64,000 bases of DNA from an uncultured Pseudohongiella sp. GTDB taxonomy: Bacteria > Pseudomonadota > Gammaproteobacteria > Pseudomonadales > Pseudohongiellaceae. Below are positions 28,543 through 37,265 of the stretch, piece by piece; within the stretch, counting starts at the first letter, position 1, and every line of letters starts with the position of its first letter. Below the pieces are notes generated by a model. That model saw only the letters and a program-made list of their open reading frames with translations. It ran no database searches and was not told the DNA's origin. The DNA lies in NCBI GenBank assembly GCA_951812965.1, contig OX638341.1, positions 186,001 through 250,000 of the forward strand, read 5' to 3'. The translations under genes and the position numbers were made by a program.

Positions 28543-29339
28543 AGCACATCGCATCGCCGATGACCGAATCCGCGCTGTTCCAGGGCATCGTGCGCCACCG
28601 GCGCTTCCAGCCCGTACGCCACGAGTTTCGCTATCCGCTGTTCATGTGGCTGCTCAAGCTCGATGAAATTCCCGCACTGTTTGAGCGTTTCTGGCAATTT
28701 GGCGGCAGCCCCCGGCATTGGGCGCGGTTCCGGCGCGGGGACTATCTCGACCAGCCCGAACGCAGCTTGCAGGACGTGGTAATCGAGCGCCTGGCGAGCA
28801 AGCTCGAAGTCGATGTCGGGGAAGTCGCCGGGGAGGTCTGGCTGCTCGGGCAATTGCGCTATCTCGGCTGCTATTTCAGCCCGCTCAATCTGTATTTCGT
28901 GAAGCGTGAAGGCAGCTTCCGCCATGTCCTTGCCGAAGTCAGCAACACGCCCTGGAACGAGCGGTATTGCTATGCGCTTGACCTGCAAAATTTGCACCCC
29001 CAGGACAAGGCATTCCACGTCTCGCCGTTCAATCCCATGGGGCAGCGCTATCATTGGCGCATCATGCCGCCGGAAGGCGACCGGCTTGCGGTGCATTTGC
29101 AAGTGCGGGCGGGGGATGAAATCGGCGGCCGCACCATGGACGCCAGCCTGCATCTGCGTCGCGTTGCGCTCGAACAAGCGAGTCTGAACCGCACGCTACT
29201 GCGCAGGCCTTGCCAGACCGCCGCCCTGCTCGCCGCCATCCATTGGCAGGCGCTGCGGTTGTATTTCAAACGCAGCCCCATCCACCCCCATCCCGGCCGA
29301 ACCGGCGTGGCGGGGGGCTACAGGAGTCAAGGTTCATGA
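28539..29339 (+). CDS. DUF1365 family protein
   Basis: 266 residues with the family patterns GIVRHRRFQPVRHEFRYPLF, LLGQLRYLGCYFSPLNLYFV, AEVSNTPWNERYCYAL and KAFHVSPFNPMGQRYHW. No signal peptide; a short hydrophobic stretch only. The family almost always lies between an FAD oxidoreductase and a Cfa-like methyltransferase, exactly as here. A role in acyl-chain modification is inferred from context, not shown. ATGA overlaps on both sides make it fully coupled. Confidence 0.88.
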   Translation: MKHIASPMTESALFQGIVRHRRFQPVRHEFRYPLFMWLLKLDEIPALFERFWQFGGSPRHWARFRRGDYLDQPERSLQDVVIERLASKLEVDVGEVAGEVWLLGQLRYLGCYFSPLNLYFVKREGSFRHVLAEVSNTPWNERYCYALDLQNLHPQDKAFHVSPFNPMGQRYHWRIMPPEGDRLAVHLQVRAGDEIGGRTMDASLHLRRVALEQASLNRTLLRRPCQTAALLAAIHWQALRLYFKRSPIHPHPGRTGVAGGYRSQGS

Positions 29340-30583
29340 ACAGGAAATCCGTGCTCGCCGCCGACGCGGCGCCCATTCCAGCGAGCACCTCCCGCCACCA
29401 GGTCTTGCTGCGGGACATGTTGCTGCGCATTTTGCGCCGCGCCCGTGCAGGCAGATTCGTGGTGCGCGAACAGGGCATGGTCGTCGCCACAATCGGAGAG
29501 TCTGGCGACGCATTGCAGGCGGAAGTCAATGTGCTCGACACCCGGCTTTACGCCAGGGTGCTGCTTGGCGGCGATATCGCCGCGGCGGAAGCTTACCTGG
29601 ACGGTTGGTGGACGAGCCCCGATCTGGTCGCCGTGACCCGCTTTTTCGCGCGCAACCTCCACATGACCGACAACTGGGGCAGGCAATTCGGCTGGCTGTT
29701 CAAGCCGGTGAGCCTGCTGCGGCTCAGCGCCCGGCGCAACAGCCGCAAACAGGCCCGGCGCAATATCAGCCGCCATTACGATCTCGAGGTTGATTTCTAT
29801 CGCGGATTCCTCGACCGGCGCATGCAATACTCGAGTGCGATATTCTCAAGTCCCGGAGAAGCCCTGGCCGAGGCGCAGTTGCACAAATTGAACCGCATCT
29901 GCGAACTGCTGGAACTGCGGCGGGACGATCATCTGCTCGAGGTGGGCTGTGGCTGGGGTGGGCTGGCGATTCACGCGGCCCGACACTGGGGCTGCAGAGT
30001 CACCGCCGCAACCATTTCGTCCACGCAATTTGAGCACGTTCGCGAGCGCATAGACCGGGAAGGGCTTGCGAGCCGCGTCAAGGTCGTCAACCGGGATTAC
30101 CGGCAACTCGAGGGCAGCTACGACAAGCTCGTTTCGGTGGAAATGATCGAAGCCGTCGGCCGCGATTATCTCGGCGCCTATTTCCGTAAGCTGAACGAAC
30201 TGCTCGCCCCCGGCGGGCGCCTGCTGTTACAGTCGATCACCATTGCCGACCAGCGCTATGGGGATTACAGCAGGAGCGAGGACTTCATTCGCAAGCACAT
30301 CTTCCCTGGCGGATTCTTGCCCTCGCTGAGCGTGATTTGCGATCTTATGGCGCGCAAGAGCGACCTGGTCATGCGCGACATGCTCGACATCGGCCTCGAC
30401 TACGCCGACACGCTCTCGCGCTGGCGCGAATCCTTCCTCGAAAATCTGGAAGCCTTGCGAGAGAACGGCTATCCCGCCGAGTTCCTGCGGCTCTGGGACT
30501 ATTACTTCGCCTATTGCGAAGGCGGTTTTCGCGAACGCCGGATCAGCGCGGTGCAAATGCTCGCCAGCAAAGCGCCGCACTAG
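29336..30583 (+). CDS. Cyclopropane-fatty-acyl-phospholipid synthase-like methyltransferase
   Basis: 415 residues. The N-terminal lipid-binding part is followed by RNISRHYDLEVDFYRGFLD, then SSAIFSS. The SAM site is LLEVGCGWGGLAIHAARHWG, and VSVEMIEAVGRDYLGAYFRK and QSITIADQRYGDYSRSEDF follow. These are the standard Cfa elements, including the EMIEAVG segment near the active site. It methylates double bonds of membrane phospholipid acyl chains. With an FAD oxidoreductase, DUF1365 and RpoE/ChrR control, the product may be a cyclopropane, methylated or furan-type fatty acid that counters oxidative stress. The exact product is inference. Confidence 0.88.
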   Translation: MNRKSVLAADAAPIPASTSRHQVLLRDMLLRILRRARAGRFVVREQGMVVATIGESGDALQAEVNVLDTRLYARVLLGGDIAAAEAYLDGWWTSPDLVAVTRFFARNLHMTDNWGRQFGWLFKPVSLLRLSARRNSRKQARRNISRHYDLEVDFYRGFLDRRMQYSSAIFSSPGEALAEAQLHKLNRICELLELRRDDHLLEVGCGWGGLAIHAARHWGCRVTAATISSTQFEHVRERIDREGLASRVKVVNRDYRQLEGSYDKLVSVEMIEAVGRDYLGAYFRKLNELLAPGGRLLLQSITIADQRYGDYSRSEDFIRKHIFPGGFLPSLSVICDLMARKSDLVMRDMLDIGLDYADTLSRWRESFLENLEALRENGYPAEFLRLWDYYFAYCEGGFRERRISAVQMLASKAPH

Positions 30584-30666
30584 CGTTTACACGCCCTGTA
30601 CTTTTTCGCTACATTCGTGCGATAAATTCGTGAACGGCTTTTTCCGATGCAACAGGAGCGCAAGCC

Positions 30667-31716
30667 ATGAGAAAACTTCACTTGCCGGGTTTTCTATTCT
30701 TCGCATTGCTGGCGGCCCAGGCCGCCGCGCAACAGCCCTCCGATTACCAGGCTCCGCGCACGGAATGGGGCCAGCCGGACTTGCAAGGCGTCTGGAACTT
30801 CGTTTCCGAGACTCCCTTGCAGCGTCCTGAAAACTATGGCGCACGCGAATTTCTCACTGAAGAGGAAATTCTGCAGGCCCGCGTCCGGCGTGCGGAATCT
30901 CGTGCGGCAGCGGATGCCGCCGAGGCGGAGCCGGTCGTAAACCCGCAAGCGCCGCCGGCAGGCGCTTCCAGCACCGGCGGCTACAACAACTTCTGGTACG
31001 AACGCGCCGGCATCGGCGAGAACACGCGCACATCGCTCATCGTTTACCCGCCGGACGGGCGGATTCCGGCGCGCGTTGAAGGCGCCGAAGTGCATACCGC
31101 CACGCTGGGCCCGGATGTGGAAGGAGAACGGCCGGTGCGCGCCATCTTCGGCGGAATCGGCAAGGACGGACCGGAAGACCGGGGCTTGTCCGAGCGCTGC
31201 CTGATCGGTTTTAACGCCGGTCCGCCGCTGACTGGTGGCGGTTACAACGCCAATATCCAGATTTTCCAGAACAGGGATCACGCCGTGATCCTGACCGAAA
31301 TGGTCCATGACGCCCGCATCGTCCCTCTCACCGACAAGGAGCGTATCGATGACAACATCCGTCTGTGGACAGGTGATTCCCGAGGATATTTCGATGGAGA
31401 CACCCTTGTGGTGGTGACCGGAAATTTCACCGATCTGGCGCCCAGTTTCAGTCGCTTCGGAAATGCGGAAAACAAGACTCTAACCGAAAAGTTCACTCGT
31501 ACCAGCTATGAAACGATTCAGTACGAATGGACGCTGGAAGACCCTTCCACATTCACCGACCACATAACCGCGACGATGCCCATGACCAAGGTTGCCGGCC
31601 AGCTTTATGAATACGGTTGCCACGAAGGCAATTACGGCATGACCAACCTGCTGCGCGGCGAACGTATGGCGGAGCTACGCGCAACTGCCGGGAACGACGC
31701 CGACGGAGGCCAGTAG
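30667..31716 (+). CDS. Secreted protein of unknown function
   Basis: 349 residues with a signal peptide (MRKLHLPGFLFFALLAAQAA, cut near AAAQQP). The mature protein begins with TEWGQPDLQGVWNFVSETPL, a motif shared by a large family of secreted proteins in marine Proteobacteria and Acidobacteria that lacks an assigned role. Two cysteines (SERCLIGFN and YGCHEG) may pair. AGGAGC precedes ATG 30667. Monocistronic: the next gene is convergent. The central segment (WTGDSRGYFDGDTLVVVTGN) is the best conserved-looking part. Confidence 0.65.
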   Translation: MRKLHLPGFLFFALLAAQAAAQQPSDYQAPRTEWGQPDLQGVWNFVSETPLQRPENYGAREFLTEEEILQARVRRAESRAAADAAEAEPVVNPQAPPAGASSTGGYNNFWYERAGIGENTRTSLIVYPPDGRIPARVEGAEVHTATLGPDVEGERPVRAIFGGIGKDGPEDRGLSERCLIGFNAGPPLTGGGYNANIQIFQNRDHAVILTEMVHDARIVPLTDKERIDDNIRLWTGDSRGYFDGDTLVVVTGNFTDLAPSFSRFGNAENKTLTEKFTRTSYETIQYEWTLEDPSTFTDHITATMPMTKVAGQLYEYGCHEGNYGMTNLLRGERMAELRATAGNDADGGQ

Positions 31717-31731
31717 CAGCGTCCGGATCGT

Positions 31732-32718
31732 TTACACCCGCAGATAGGGCTTCAGCGCCTCGAAGCGAAAGTCGATCTCGGCAATCTCCAGCGGGCTGAA
31801 ACTGTAGTCGCCGCGGCGCGAAACCGTGGTCTTGAATACGCCGCGTTTCTGCATGACATAGAGCCGTACGCCGGGAATGATCTGGTCGAGATTCTGGATC
31901 AGCAACAGGCGGCTGTAACAGTCGCGCATCGCTTCCTGGTCGCCCTGCTCGTACAAATCCCACAGTGCCGCATATACGTCGGCGTACATGGCGCCCCCGG
32001 TCATTACTCCATCGGTGCCGATGCGCATCTCGTACAGCCAGCCGCGGCCGAGCGTAGCGCCGAAAATGCTGCGTATCGGCTCCGGCTGATATTGCTGCAA
32101 GGCGAGCATGCGATCATGGACGCGGCCGTATTCTTCCTTGACGTAGCCGCACTGGGGAAATTCTTCGGCGAGTTGCACGAGGAAATCAATGGTCAGTTCG
32201 ATATCCGGTCCGCCACTGGTCTGCACGAAAATCGGCCGCGCGGTGACCTCGCAAAGCGCGGCATAGTAGTCCCTTATTTCGGCTAGCGAGTTCGCGGTAG
32301 TAGGAGGAATCGCGATCATGCCGTCGGGCTCGAGCGCTTCCGCGGCCCGGGCGTATTCGAGCATGCCCGCGGTATCGTCTGCCTGTACGCCGAGCACGAG
32401 CACCATATCTCGGCCGCGATTGGTCTCGGCCAGCACTTCGAAACCGCGCAGCCGCTCTTCGGTGCTCAAATAGCGCTGTTCTGAAGAGTTCTGCGGCCAG
32501 ACCAGGCCGTCGATGCCACAACGGTCGCAAAATTCGACCTCTTTCGCCAGATCCTCATAATCGACTTCGCCGTCGGCAGTATAGGGCGTGCTGAGGATCA
32601 TCAAGGCGCCGCGCATGCGGTTTTCCGCGGCCAGTGAAAGCGTCGGAACGGACAAGGTCGAAGCGGCGGCCATGGCGGCCAGAGTCTGGCGCCGGGTGAA
32701 CTTTGCGGCGAGCGGCAT
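31732..32718 (-). CDS. Tat-exported dihydrodipicolinate-synthase-family protein
   Basis: 328 residues. Start 32718 is preferred because GAGGAA lies just upstream and the protein then opens with a twin-arginine signal (FTRRQTLAAMAAAS, residues 7-20). The TIM barrel shows GALMILSTPYTADGEVDYED and the Schiff-base lysine in YVKEEYG. The Tyr of the DHDPS catalytic triad (usual YNxP) is not at its place, where FVQTSGG is found. It is therefore an aldolase or lyase-type relative, not a lysine-pathway DapA. Export to the periplasm is unusual for this superfamily. Substrate unknown. Confidence 0.75.
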   Translation of the reverse strand: MPLAAKFTRRQTLAAMAAASTLSVPTLSLAAENRMRGALMILSTPYTADGEVDYEDLAKEVEFCDRCGIDGLVWPQNSSEQRYLSTEERLRGFEVLAETNRGRDMVLVLGVQADDTAGMLEYARAAEALEPDGMIAIPPTTANSLAEIRDYYAALCEVTARPIFVQTSGGPDIELTIDFLVQLAEEFPQCGYVKEEYGRVHDRMLALQQYQPEPIRSIFGATLGRGWLYEMRIGTDGVMTGGAMYADVYAALWDLYEQGDQEAMRDCYSRLLLIQNLDQIIPGVRLYVMQKRGVFKTTVSRRGDYSFSPLEIAEIDFRFEALKPYLRV

Positions 32719-32828
32719 TGCGAGTTCCTCATCTGATGGCCGGGAAGGCCCTGGGACAAGACTTGTGAGAGTACGGGCAAGCGGAGACGCTTGCAAGACG
32801 GTGGCCAAGCGAATAATGTTTCATCCCC

Positions 32829-33536
32829 ATGAACAAACCAGTAAATCCAGACCAGGATGGCATCGTCGCGTTGCTGCAAGGCGCAAGATCGTTCCGCGAA
32901 CGAGAGTACGGCGATCCAGAATCACTGATGCCAGGCTTGTCGGCCGGCCAGCAACCGAAGGCGATGATGATCGCCTGCGCCGATTCCCGCGTCGACCCGG
33001 CGCTGATCTTCGGCGCCCGGCCGGGAGACTTGCTGGTGGTGCGCGTGGTGGCGAACCTCGTGCCTCCGCCGTACGACGAAAGCATGGAAAGCGGAGTACT
33101 GTCAGCGGTAGAGTTGGGCCTGATGACACTGGGAATCCCGCACCTCATCGTCTGCGGCCATTCCAATTGCGCCGGAGTTCGAACCGCGCTCGACGATGCC
33201 TTGTGCGGAGTCGATCCGGACACTATGCCCGCGATCGTCGAGGCCTTTTTCAATTCCGATTCAGACGAAGCTTACGCTTTGCAGGACTGGACTTCCTTTG
33301 CCCAGGCCGCATGTCACGAAGTCATCGCCGAGCACGGCGAGCTATCGGCCGAAGAATTGGCCCGCCACGCCGAGCAGCGTTCGATACTCAAATCCCTCGA
33401 AAACCTGCGCGCGAACCGCTGGCTGCAAGACCTCGAAGCCAGTGGTGAACTGACCCTTCACGGCTGGTGGTTCGACATCGCCACCGGCGACCTCTGGATA
33501 GCCGACCCGGCAACCGGAGAATTCGACAGTATCTGA
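32829..33536 (+). CDS. Beta-class carbonic anhydrase
   Basis: 235 residues, somewhat long for the class because of a C-terminal extension. Zinc ligands and the catalytic dyad are present: ACADSR (Cys50, Asp52, Arg54) and CGHSNCAG (His111, Cys114). RPGDLLVVRVVANLVPP is the usual connecting segment. It interconverts CO2 and bicarbonate in the cytoplasm. No sulfate-permease-type bicarbonate transporter adjoins it. Divergent from the DHDPS-like gene with about 110 bp between starts, enough for two promoters. Confidence 0.93.
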   Translation: MNKPVNPDQDGIVALLQGARSFREREYGDPESLMPGLSAGQQPKAMMIACADSRVDPALIFGARPGDLLVVRVVANLVPPPYDESMESGVLSAVELGLMTLGIPHLIVCGHSNCAGVRTALDDALCGVDPDTMPAIVEAFFNSDSDEAYALQDWTSFAQAACHEVIAEHGELSAEELARHAEQRSILKSLENLRANRWLQDLEASGELTLHGWWFDIATGDLWIADPATGEFDSI

Positions 33537-33625
33537 CTGAATGCGGCGACGATTGTCCTCAAGGAATTCTTTTCTGTCACCTTCAAAAATAAAGCTAATC
33601 CAAATACAAATATCCAAGTATTTAT

Positions 33626-34450
33626 TTACACATTGGGCAAACAGAATCGTTCATTTAGTACACACAATAATCCGGGAAATGTTTTCCTTTGTTCCAATAG
33701 TTCCAAACTGTAAATGCGGTCAATACGCAACCAGGCTACGTTGTTACTGTCGTTGCGAATCAGGAGCCACTCATCGAAGCTTCGAATAAGCGCTATATTT
33801 ATATATTGCGATTCATTGGATAATTCTATTCCTGCCCTATAAAGACTGGGGTGAGTAGAAAGTTCTCTAGCAGAGACTTGGCCAAAGAAAAATATTGCAA
33901 AAATTGTCAATGGAGCCAATAAAATACAACCTTTAAGTACCACTGAATGCTGGGCACTACTTTTTGGGTTACCAAACACCCAAACTGAGAAAAGCATCCA
34001 ACAAACCATTAATCCAATATAAAATGAATTCGCGGCAGAATTTCCAAAAATCAACCAGATGGAAATTGAAACTATTCCGGTTATTCCAATTAAATTCCAT
34101 GGAGAATTTATAAATTTCTTTATCTTGGAAGGATTAACAGAGGAATTGACAACTTCATCTTTATTTTTGCTCAGCTTTATACGTCTGCCTAACATTTCGA
34201 ATACAAGCAGTATAATAGTAGCTACAATTACAGATGGCAGCCAAACCAACCAACTTTGCACATGATCCGACAATGAAGTTGGGGCATGTGCGAATGAAAT
34301 TCCTAGTTCGTAATAGAAACCCCAATCATGAATGAAGGAAAAAATGATGCTGACAGCGGCGACAATTCCACTGAGTGGCCATATTTTTTCGATAAAAAAT
34401 GAAATTTTAGCAATCTCATTCGTTTGCGTATTGCTGGAAGAGTCAGTCAT
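33626..34450 (-). CDS. AT-rich hypothetical membrane protein
   Basis: 274 residues with about five membrane segments: two near residues 24-42 and 66-84 (WLVWLPSVIVATIILLVFEM), two near 118-160 (SWNLIGIT...-type and SFYIGLMVCWMLFSVWVFG), and one near 173-190. The soluble C-terminal tail of about 80 residues ends RKTFPGLLCVLNERFCLPNV. No family recognised. Its base composition is visibly more AT-rich than the neighbouring carbonic anhydrase and PQQ genes, pointing to recent transfer. It lies next to a toxin-antitoxin pair. Confidence 0.6.
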   Translation of the reverse strand: MTDSSSNTQTNEIAKISFFIEKIWPLSGIVAAVSIIFSFIHDWGFYYELGISFAHAPTSLSDHVQSWLVWLPSVIVATIILLVFEMLGRRIKLSKNKDEVVNSSVNPSKIKKFINSPWNLIGITGIVSISIWLIFGNSAANSFYIGLMVCWMLFSVWVFGNPKSSAQHSVVLKGCILLAPLTIFAIFFFGQVSARELSTHPSLYRAGIELSNESQYINIALIRSFDEWLLIRNDSNNVAWLRIDRIYSLELLEQRKTFPGLLCVLNERFCLPNV

Positions 34451-34510
34451 CTGGTTTTCCCTATATCATGGACTACTTGCTATTCAACAGGTTCGGATAA
34501 CAGCAAGGAA

Positions 34511-34777
34511 TTAGATTGCGGGTCGCCGGTAAACATCGCGGCGATGTGCAACGCGAATGACCAGAACAATGAGTTCGTCGTCCCGAATCTCGTAAAGGAC
34601 ACGATGGTCTCCCATGCGAAGCCGGCGCAACCCTTTCAGATCGCCCTTCAAGGCAGTGCCCAGATGAGGATTCTGCCCCAGTCGATCAATAGCGGCTACA
34701 ATTCGCACCCGATCCTTGCTGGCGATGCGCTTCAGTTCTTTGGTCGCGCTCTGTTTAATCCGAATTGAGTAGGTCAT
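34511..34777 (-). CDS. relE: RelE/ParE-family toxin
   Basis: 88 residues, the usual toxin length. MTYSIRIKQSATKELKRIAS, then ALKGDLKGLRRLRMGDHRVL and YEIRDDELIVLVIRVAHRRD are typical RelE elements, including the C-terminal basic/His segment used in mRNA cleavage. It overlaps the end of the upstream antitoxin gene by 23 bp. Predicted to cut mRNA on the ribosome when free of the antitoxin. Confidence 0.9.
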   Translation of the reverse strand: MTYSIRIKQSATKELKRIASKDRVRIVAAIDRLGQNPHLGTALKGDLKGLRRLRMGDHRVLYEIRDDELIVLVIRVAHRRDVYRRPAI

Positions 34778-34979
34778 GCCGGACTTTTTCCCATTCCAGA
34801 ACCGGGTCGCTTGGGTCCTGGAGCCGATCGATGGCTACGGAAAGATCATCGAAATCTTCGAGATAGTGCTCCACGGCCATGCGAATCACGTCGGCGCGGC
34901 TGCGCCGGAGCTGTTGCGCAGCCGTATCCAGAGCAGCAATCACCGGGTCCGGCAATCGTGCTGTCACTTGCTGAGGCAT
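34755..34979 (-). CDS. Ribbon-helix-helix antitoxin
   Basis: 74 residues from ATG 34979. The N-terminal half, QVTARLPDPVIAALDTAAQQ followed by LRRSRADVIRMAVEHYL, is a ribbon-helix-helix DNA-binding domain. The C-terminal half (DPSDPVLEWEKVRHDLLNSD) would bind the toxin. Upstream, TTGACA-like and AT-rich bases form an imperfect inverted repeat around 34982-34997 that may be its operator. No clear ribosome site precedes the start, so the mRNA may be leaderless. Confidence 0.85.
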   Translation of the reverse strand: MPQQVTARLPDPVIAALDTAAQQLRRSRADVIRMAVEHYLEDFDDLSVAIDRLQDPSDPVLEWEKVRHDLLNSD

Positions 34980-35168
34980 GATTGACAATAATCTCAATTA
35001 ATGTAAACAACTTCATAGTAATGCAGGTATATGTAGCAATCAACCGCGGGGAACACATGCGCTCGTGGGATTCCGGCAACGACACACCGGCGCTGTCCTC
35101 CTTTTGCGGTTCGGAGATTTGACGCTAGAATCGGGGCTCCTTATTGGCTGATGAAGGCAGACCCGATC

Positions 35169-37163
35169 ATGACACGGCATCTGTTTGCTCGATTTCCGGC
35201 ACGAATTCTGCTCTGCTCCCTGGCGACGTGCTGGCCCTTGACCGCTCTCGCCCAAACCGGCGCTACCGAAAACGAGTGGCCGGCCTATGGCGCGGACAAG
35301 GGCATGACCAAGTATTCTCCGCTGGATCAGATCAACGCGGACAACGTCAACGAACTGGAAATCGTCTGGCGGCGGCCGGGGCTTGACGCCTCTTATCTTG
35401 CAGTCAATCCGAATCAGCGCACCTCCGCCAATCACGTAGCCACACCCATCGTGCGCGATGGCGTCGGCTATGCCCCCAATGGCGTCGGGCTTGTGGAAGC
35501 ATTCGATCCGGGCAGCGGCGAGACGATATGGGTGCAGGAAGTACCGGCTGATGGCGACGGACTCCCGGGCGCGGTAACTCGCGGCCTGGCGTATTGGGCC
35601 GATGGGGACGACGCCCGCATCCTGGTGCAACGCAACGTCTGGCTCTATGCGCTGGACGCCGAAACCGGCTCGCCTGTTGCCGATTTTGGCGTTAACGGCC
35701 GCGTGAACCTGCAACGCATGCCGGCGGATTTCGAACGTTATCGCTGGGGCGGTGTGCCGGTCGTCGTGCGTGATACCGTCATTGTCGGCCAGAGCATGAG
35801 TGACACTTTCTCCGGCAGAGAGGCGCCGCCCAGCGAAGTACAGGCATTCGACGTGCGCACGGGCGCCCTGAAATGGACCTGGAGCGCCATACCCGACGAT
35901 GGCGATTTCGGAGTGGAAACCTGGCAGGACCGGTCCTGGTCCTATACCGGGCACGCTCCGGTCTGGTCGCTGATGTCCGCCGATGAAGAACTCGGGATGG
36001 TCTATATGCCGCTGAGTTCTTCCACCAATGACATGTATGGCGGCCATCGCATCGGCGACAACCTGTTCACCCAGAGCCTGGTGGCCCTCGATGCGGATTC
36101 AGGAGAGATGGTCTGGTACTACCAGACCGTACGCCATGGATTGTGGGATTACGATATACCGGCGGCGCCCGTGCTCATGGATATCGTCGTCGAAGGAGAG
36201 GAAATTCCGGCGATTGCACAAATCACCAAGCAGGCTTTCACCTTCGTGTTCGACCGCCGCACCGGCGAGCCGGTCTGGGATATCGAGGATCGCCCGGTCC
36301 CGCAATCGAACGTGCCGGGTGAAGTGACCGCCCCGACCCAGCCTTTCCCCACCAGGCCGGCGCCGTTCGACCGGCAGGATGCGACCGTGGAGAACCTGAT
36401 CGACTTTACGCCGGAACTGCGCGCCGAAGCGCTGGAGATTTTCAGTAACTACGTTACCGGCCCGATGTTCACGCCGCCATCGGTTTCCGAACCAGGCGGC
36501 GCCCAGGGTACGATCCAGTTGCCCGGCTCCCAGGGCGGGGCCGATGTGCAAGGCGCGGCATTTGATCCGGAAACCGGTTACTTCTATATACCGTCGATTA
36601 CTTCGCCCTTCGTCGCCGACCTCTACGCGGGGGATCCCGAGGACACCGACCTGGCCTATGTGAAAGGTTCCCGGCGCTGGATCGCCGGCCCGAGAGGCCT
36701 GCCCCTGTTCAAGCCGCCTTACGGCCGCATCACCGCCATCGACATGAATACCGGCGAGCATGTGTGGATGAGCCCGAACGGCGACGGACCGCGTGACCAT
36801 CCGGCAATCGCGCATCTGAATCTCGGCCAGTTGGGCTGGCCCGGAAGGCCATCGCCGCTCTTGACCAAATCCCTGCTTTTCATCGGCGAAGGCCAGACCA
36901 ATCTGCGCCGCGACGGCCGGATGCCGGCGGACATGCCGGTGGAGATCGCCACCAACAGCGGCGGCCCTTTCTTTCGGGCATATGACAAGATGACCGGAGA
37001 GATCAAGTGGGTGACCGAACTGGAAGCCGGGGCTACCGGTGCGCCCATAACCTACATGCACGATGGCCGGCAGTTCATCGTGGTCGCTATCGGCGACCGC
37101 ATGTACCGGCCGGAGTTGATAGCCTTCGCGCTACCTGAGTATCTACCGGCAAACCGACCTTGA
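35169..37163 (+). CDS. Periplasmic PQQ-dependent (quinoprotein) dehydrogenase
   Basis: 664 residues with a signal peptide (to about residue 29, ALAQTG). The body is an eight-bladed quinoprotein propeller: WPAYGADKGMTKYSPLDQIN, YGGHRIGDNLFTQSLVALDA, VWYYQTVRHGLWDYDIPAAP and QAFTFVFDRRTGEPVWDIED are the characteristic tryptophan-docking strings. WDYDIPAAP matches the glucose-dehydrogenase-like branch. There is no C-terminal cytochrome c domain and no membrane N-terminal domain, so electrons would go to a separate acceptor. Start 35169 was chosen over 35151 because GAAGG precedes it. Substrate (sugar or alcohol) not determinable. Confidence 0.88.
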   Translation: MTRHLFARFPARILLCSLATCWPLTALAQTGATENEWPAYGADKGMTKYSPLDQINADNVNELEIVWRRPGLDASYLAVNPNQRTSANHVATPIVRDGVGYAPNGVGLVEAFDPGSGETIWVQEVPADGDGLPGAVTRGLAYWADGDDARILVQRNVWLYALDAETGSPVADFGVNGRVNLQRMPADFERYRWGGVPVVVRDTVIVGQSMSDTFSGREAPPSEVQAFDVRTGALKWTWSAIPDDGDFGVETWQDRSWSYTGHAPVWSLMSADEELGMVYMPLSSSTNDMYGGHRIGDNLFTQSLVALDADSGEMVWYYQTVRHGLWDYDIPAAPVLMDIVVEGEEIPAIAQITKQAFTFVFDRRTGEPVWDIEDRPVPQSNVPGEVTAPTQPFPTRPAPFDRQDATVENLIDFTPELRAEALEIFSNYVTGPMFTPPSVSEPGGAQGTIQLPGSQGGADVQGAAFDPETGYFYIPSITSPFVADLYAGDPEDTDLAYVKGSRRWIAGPRGLPLFKPPYGRITAIDMNTGEHVWMSPNGDGPRDHPAIAHLNLGQLGWPGRPSPLLTKSLLFIGEGQTNLRRDGRMPADMPVEIATNSGGPFFRAYDKMTGEIKWVTELEAGATGAPITYMHDGRQFIVVAIGDRMYRPELIAFALPEYLPANRP

Positions 37164-37265
37164 ATACTACAGGTAAGATTTTCGGTTTAGTCGTGCTAGC
37201 TCTTCTGCTCACCGAAAAGACCCTCAATCCAGAAGTACTGTCCCAAGGATATTGGAATAGTCTAC

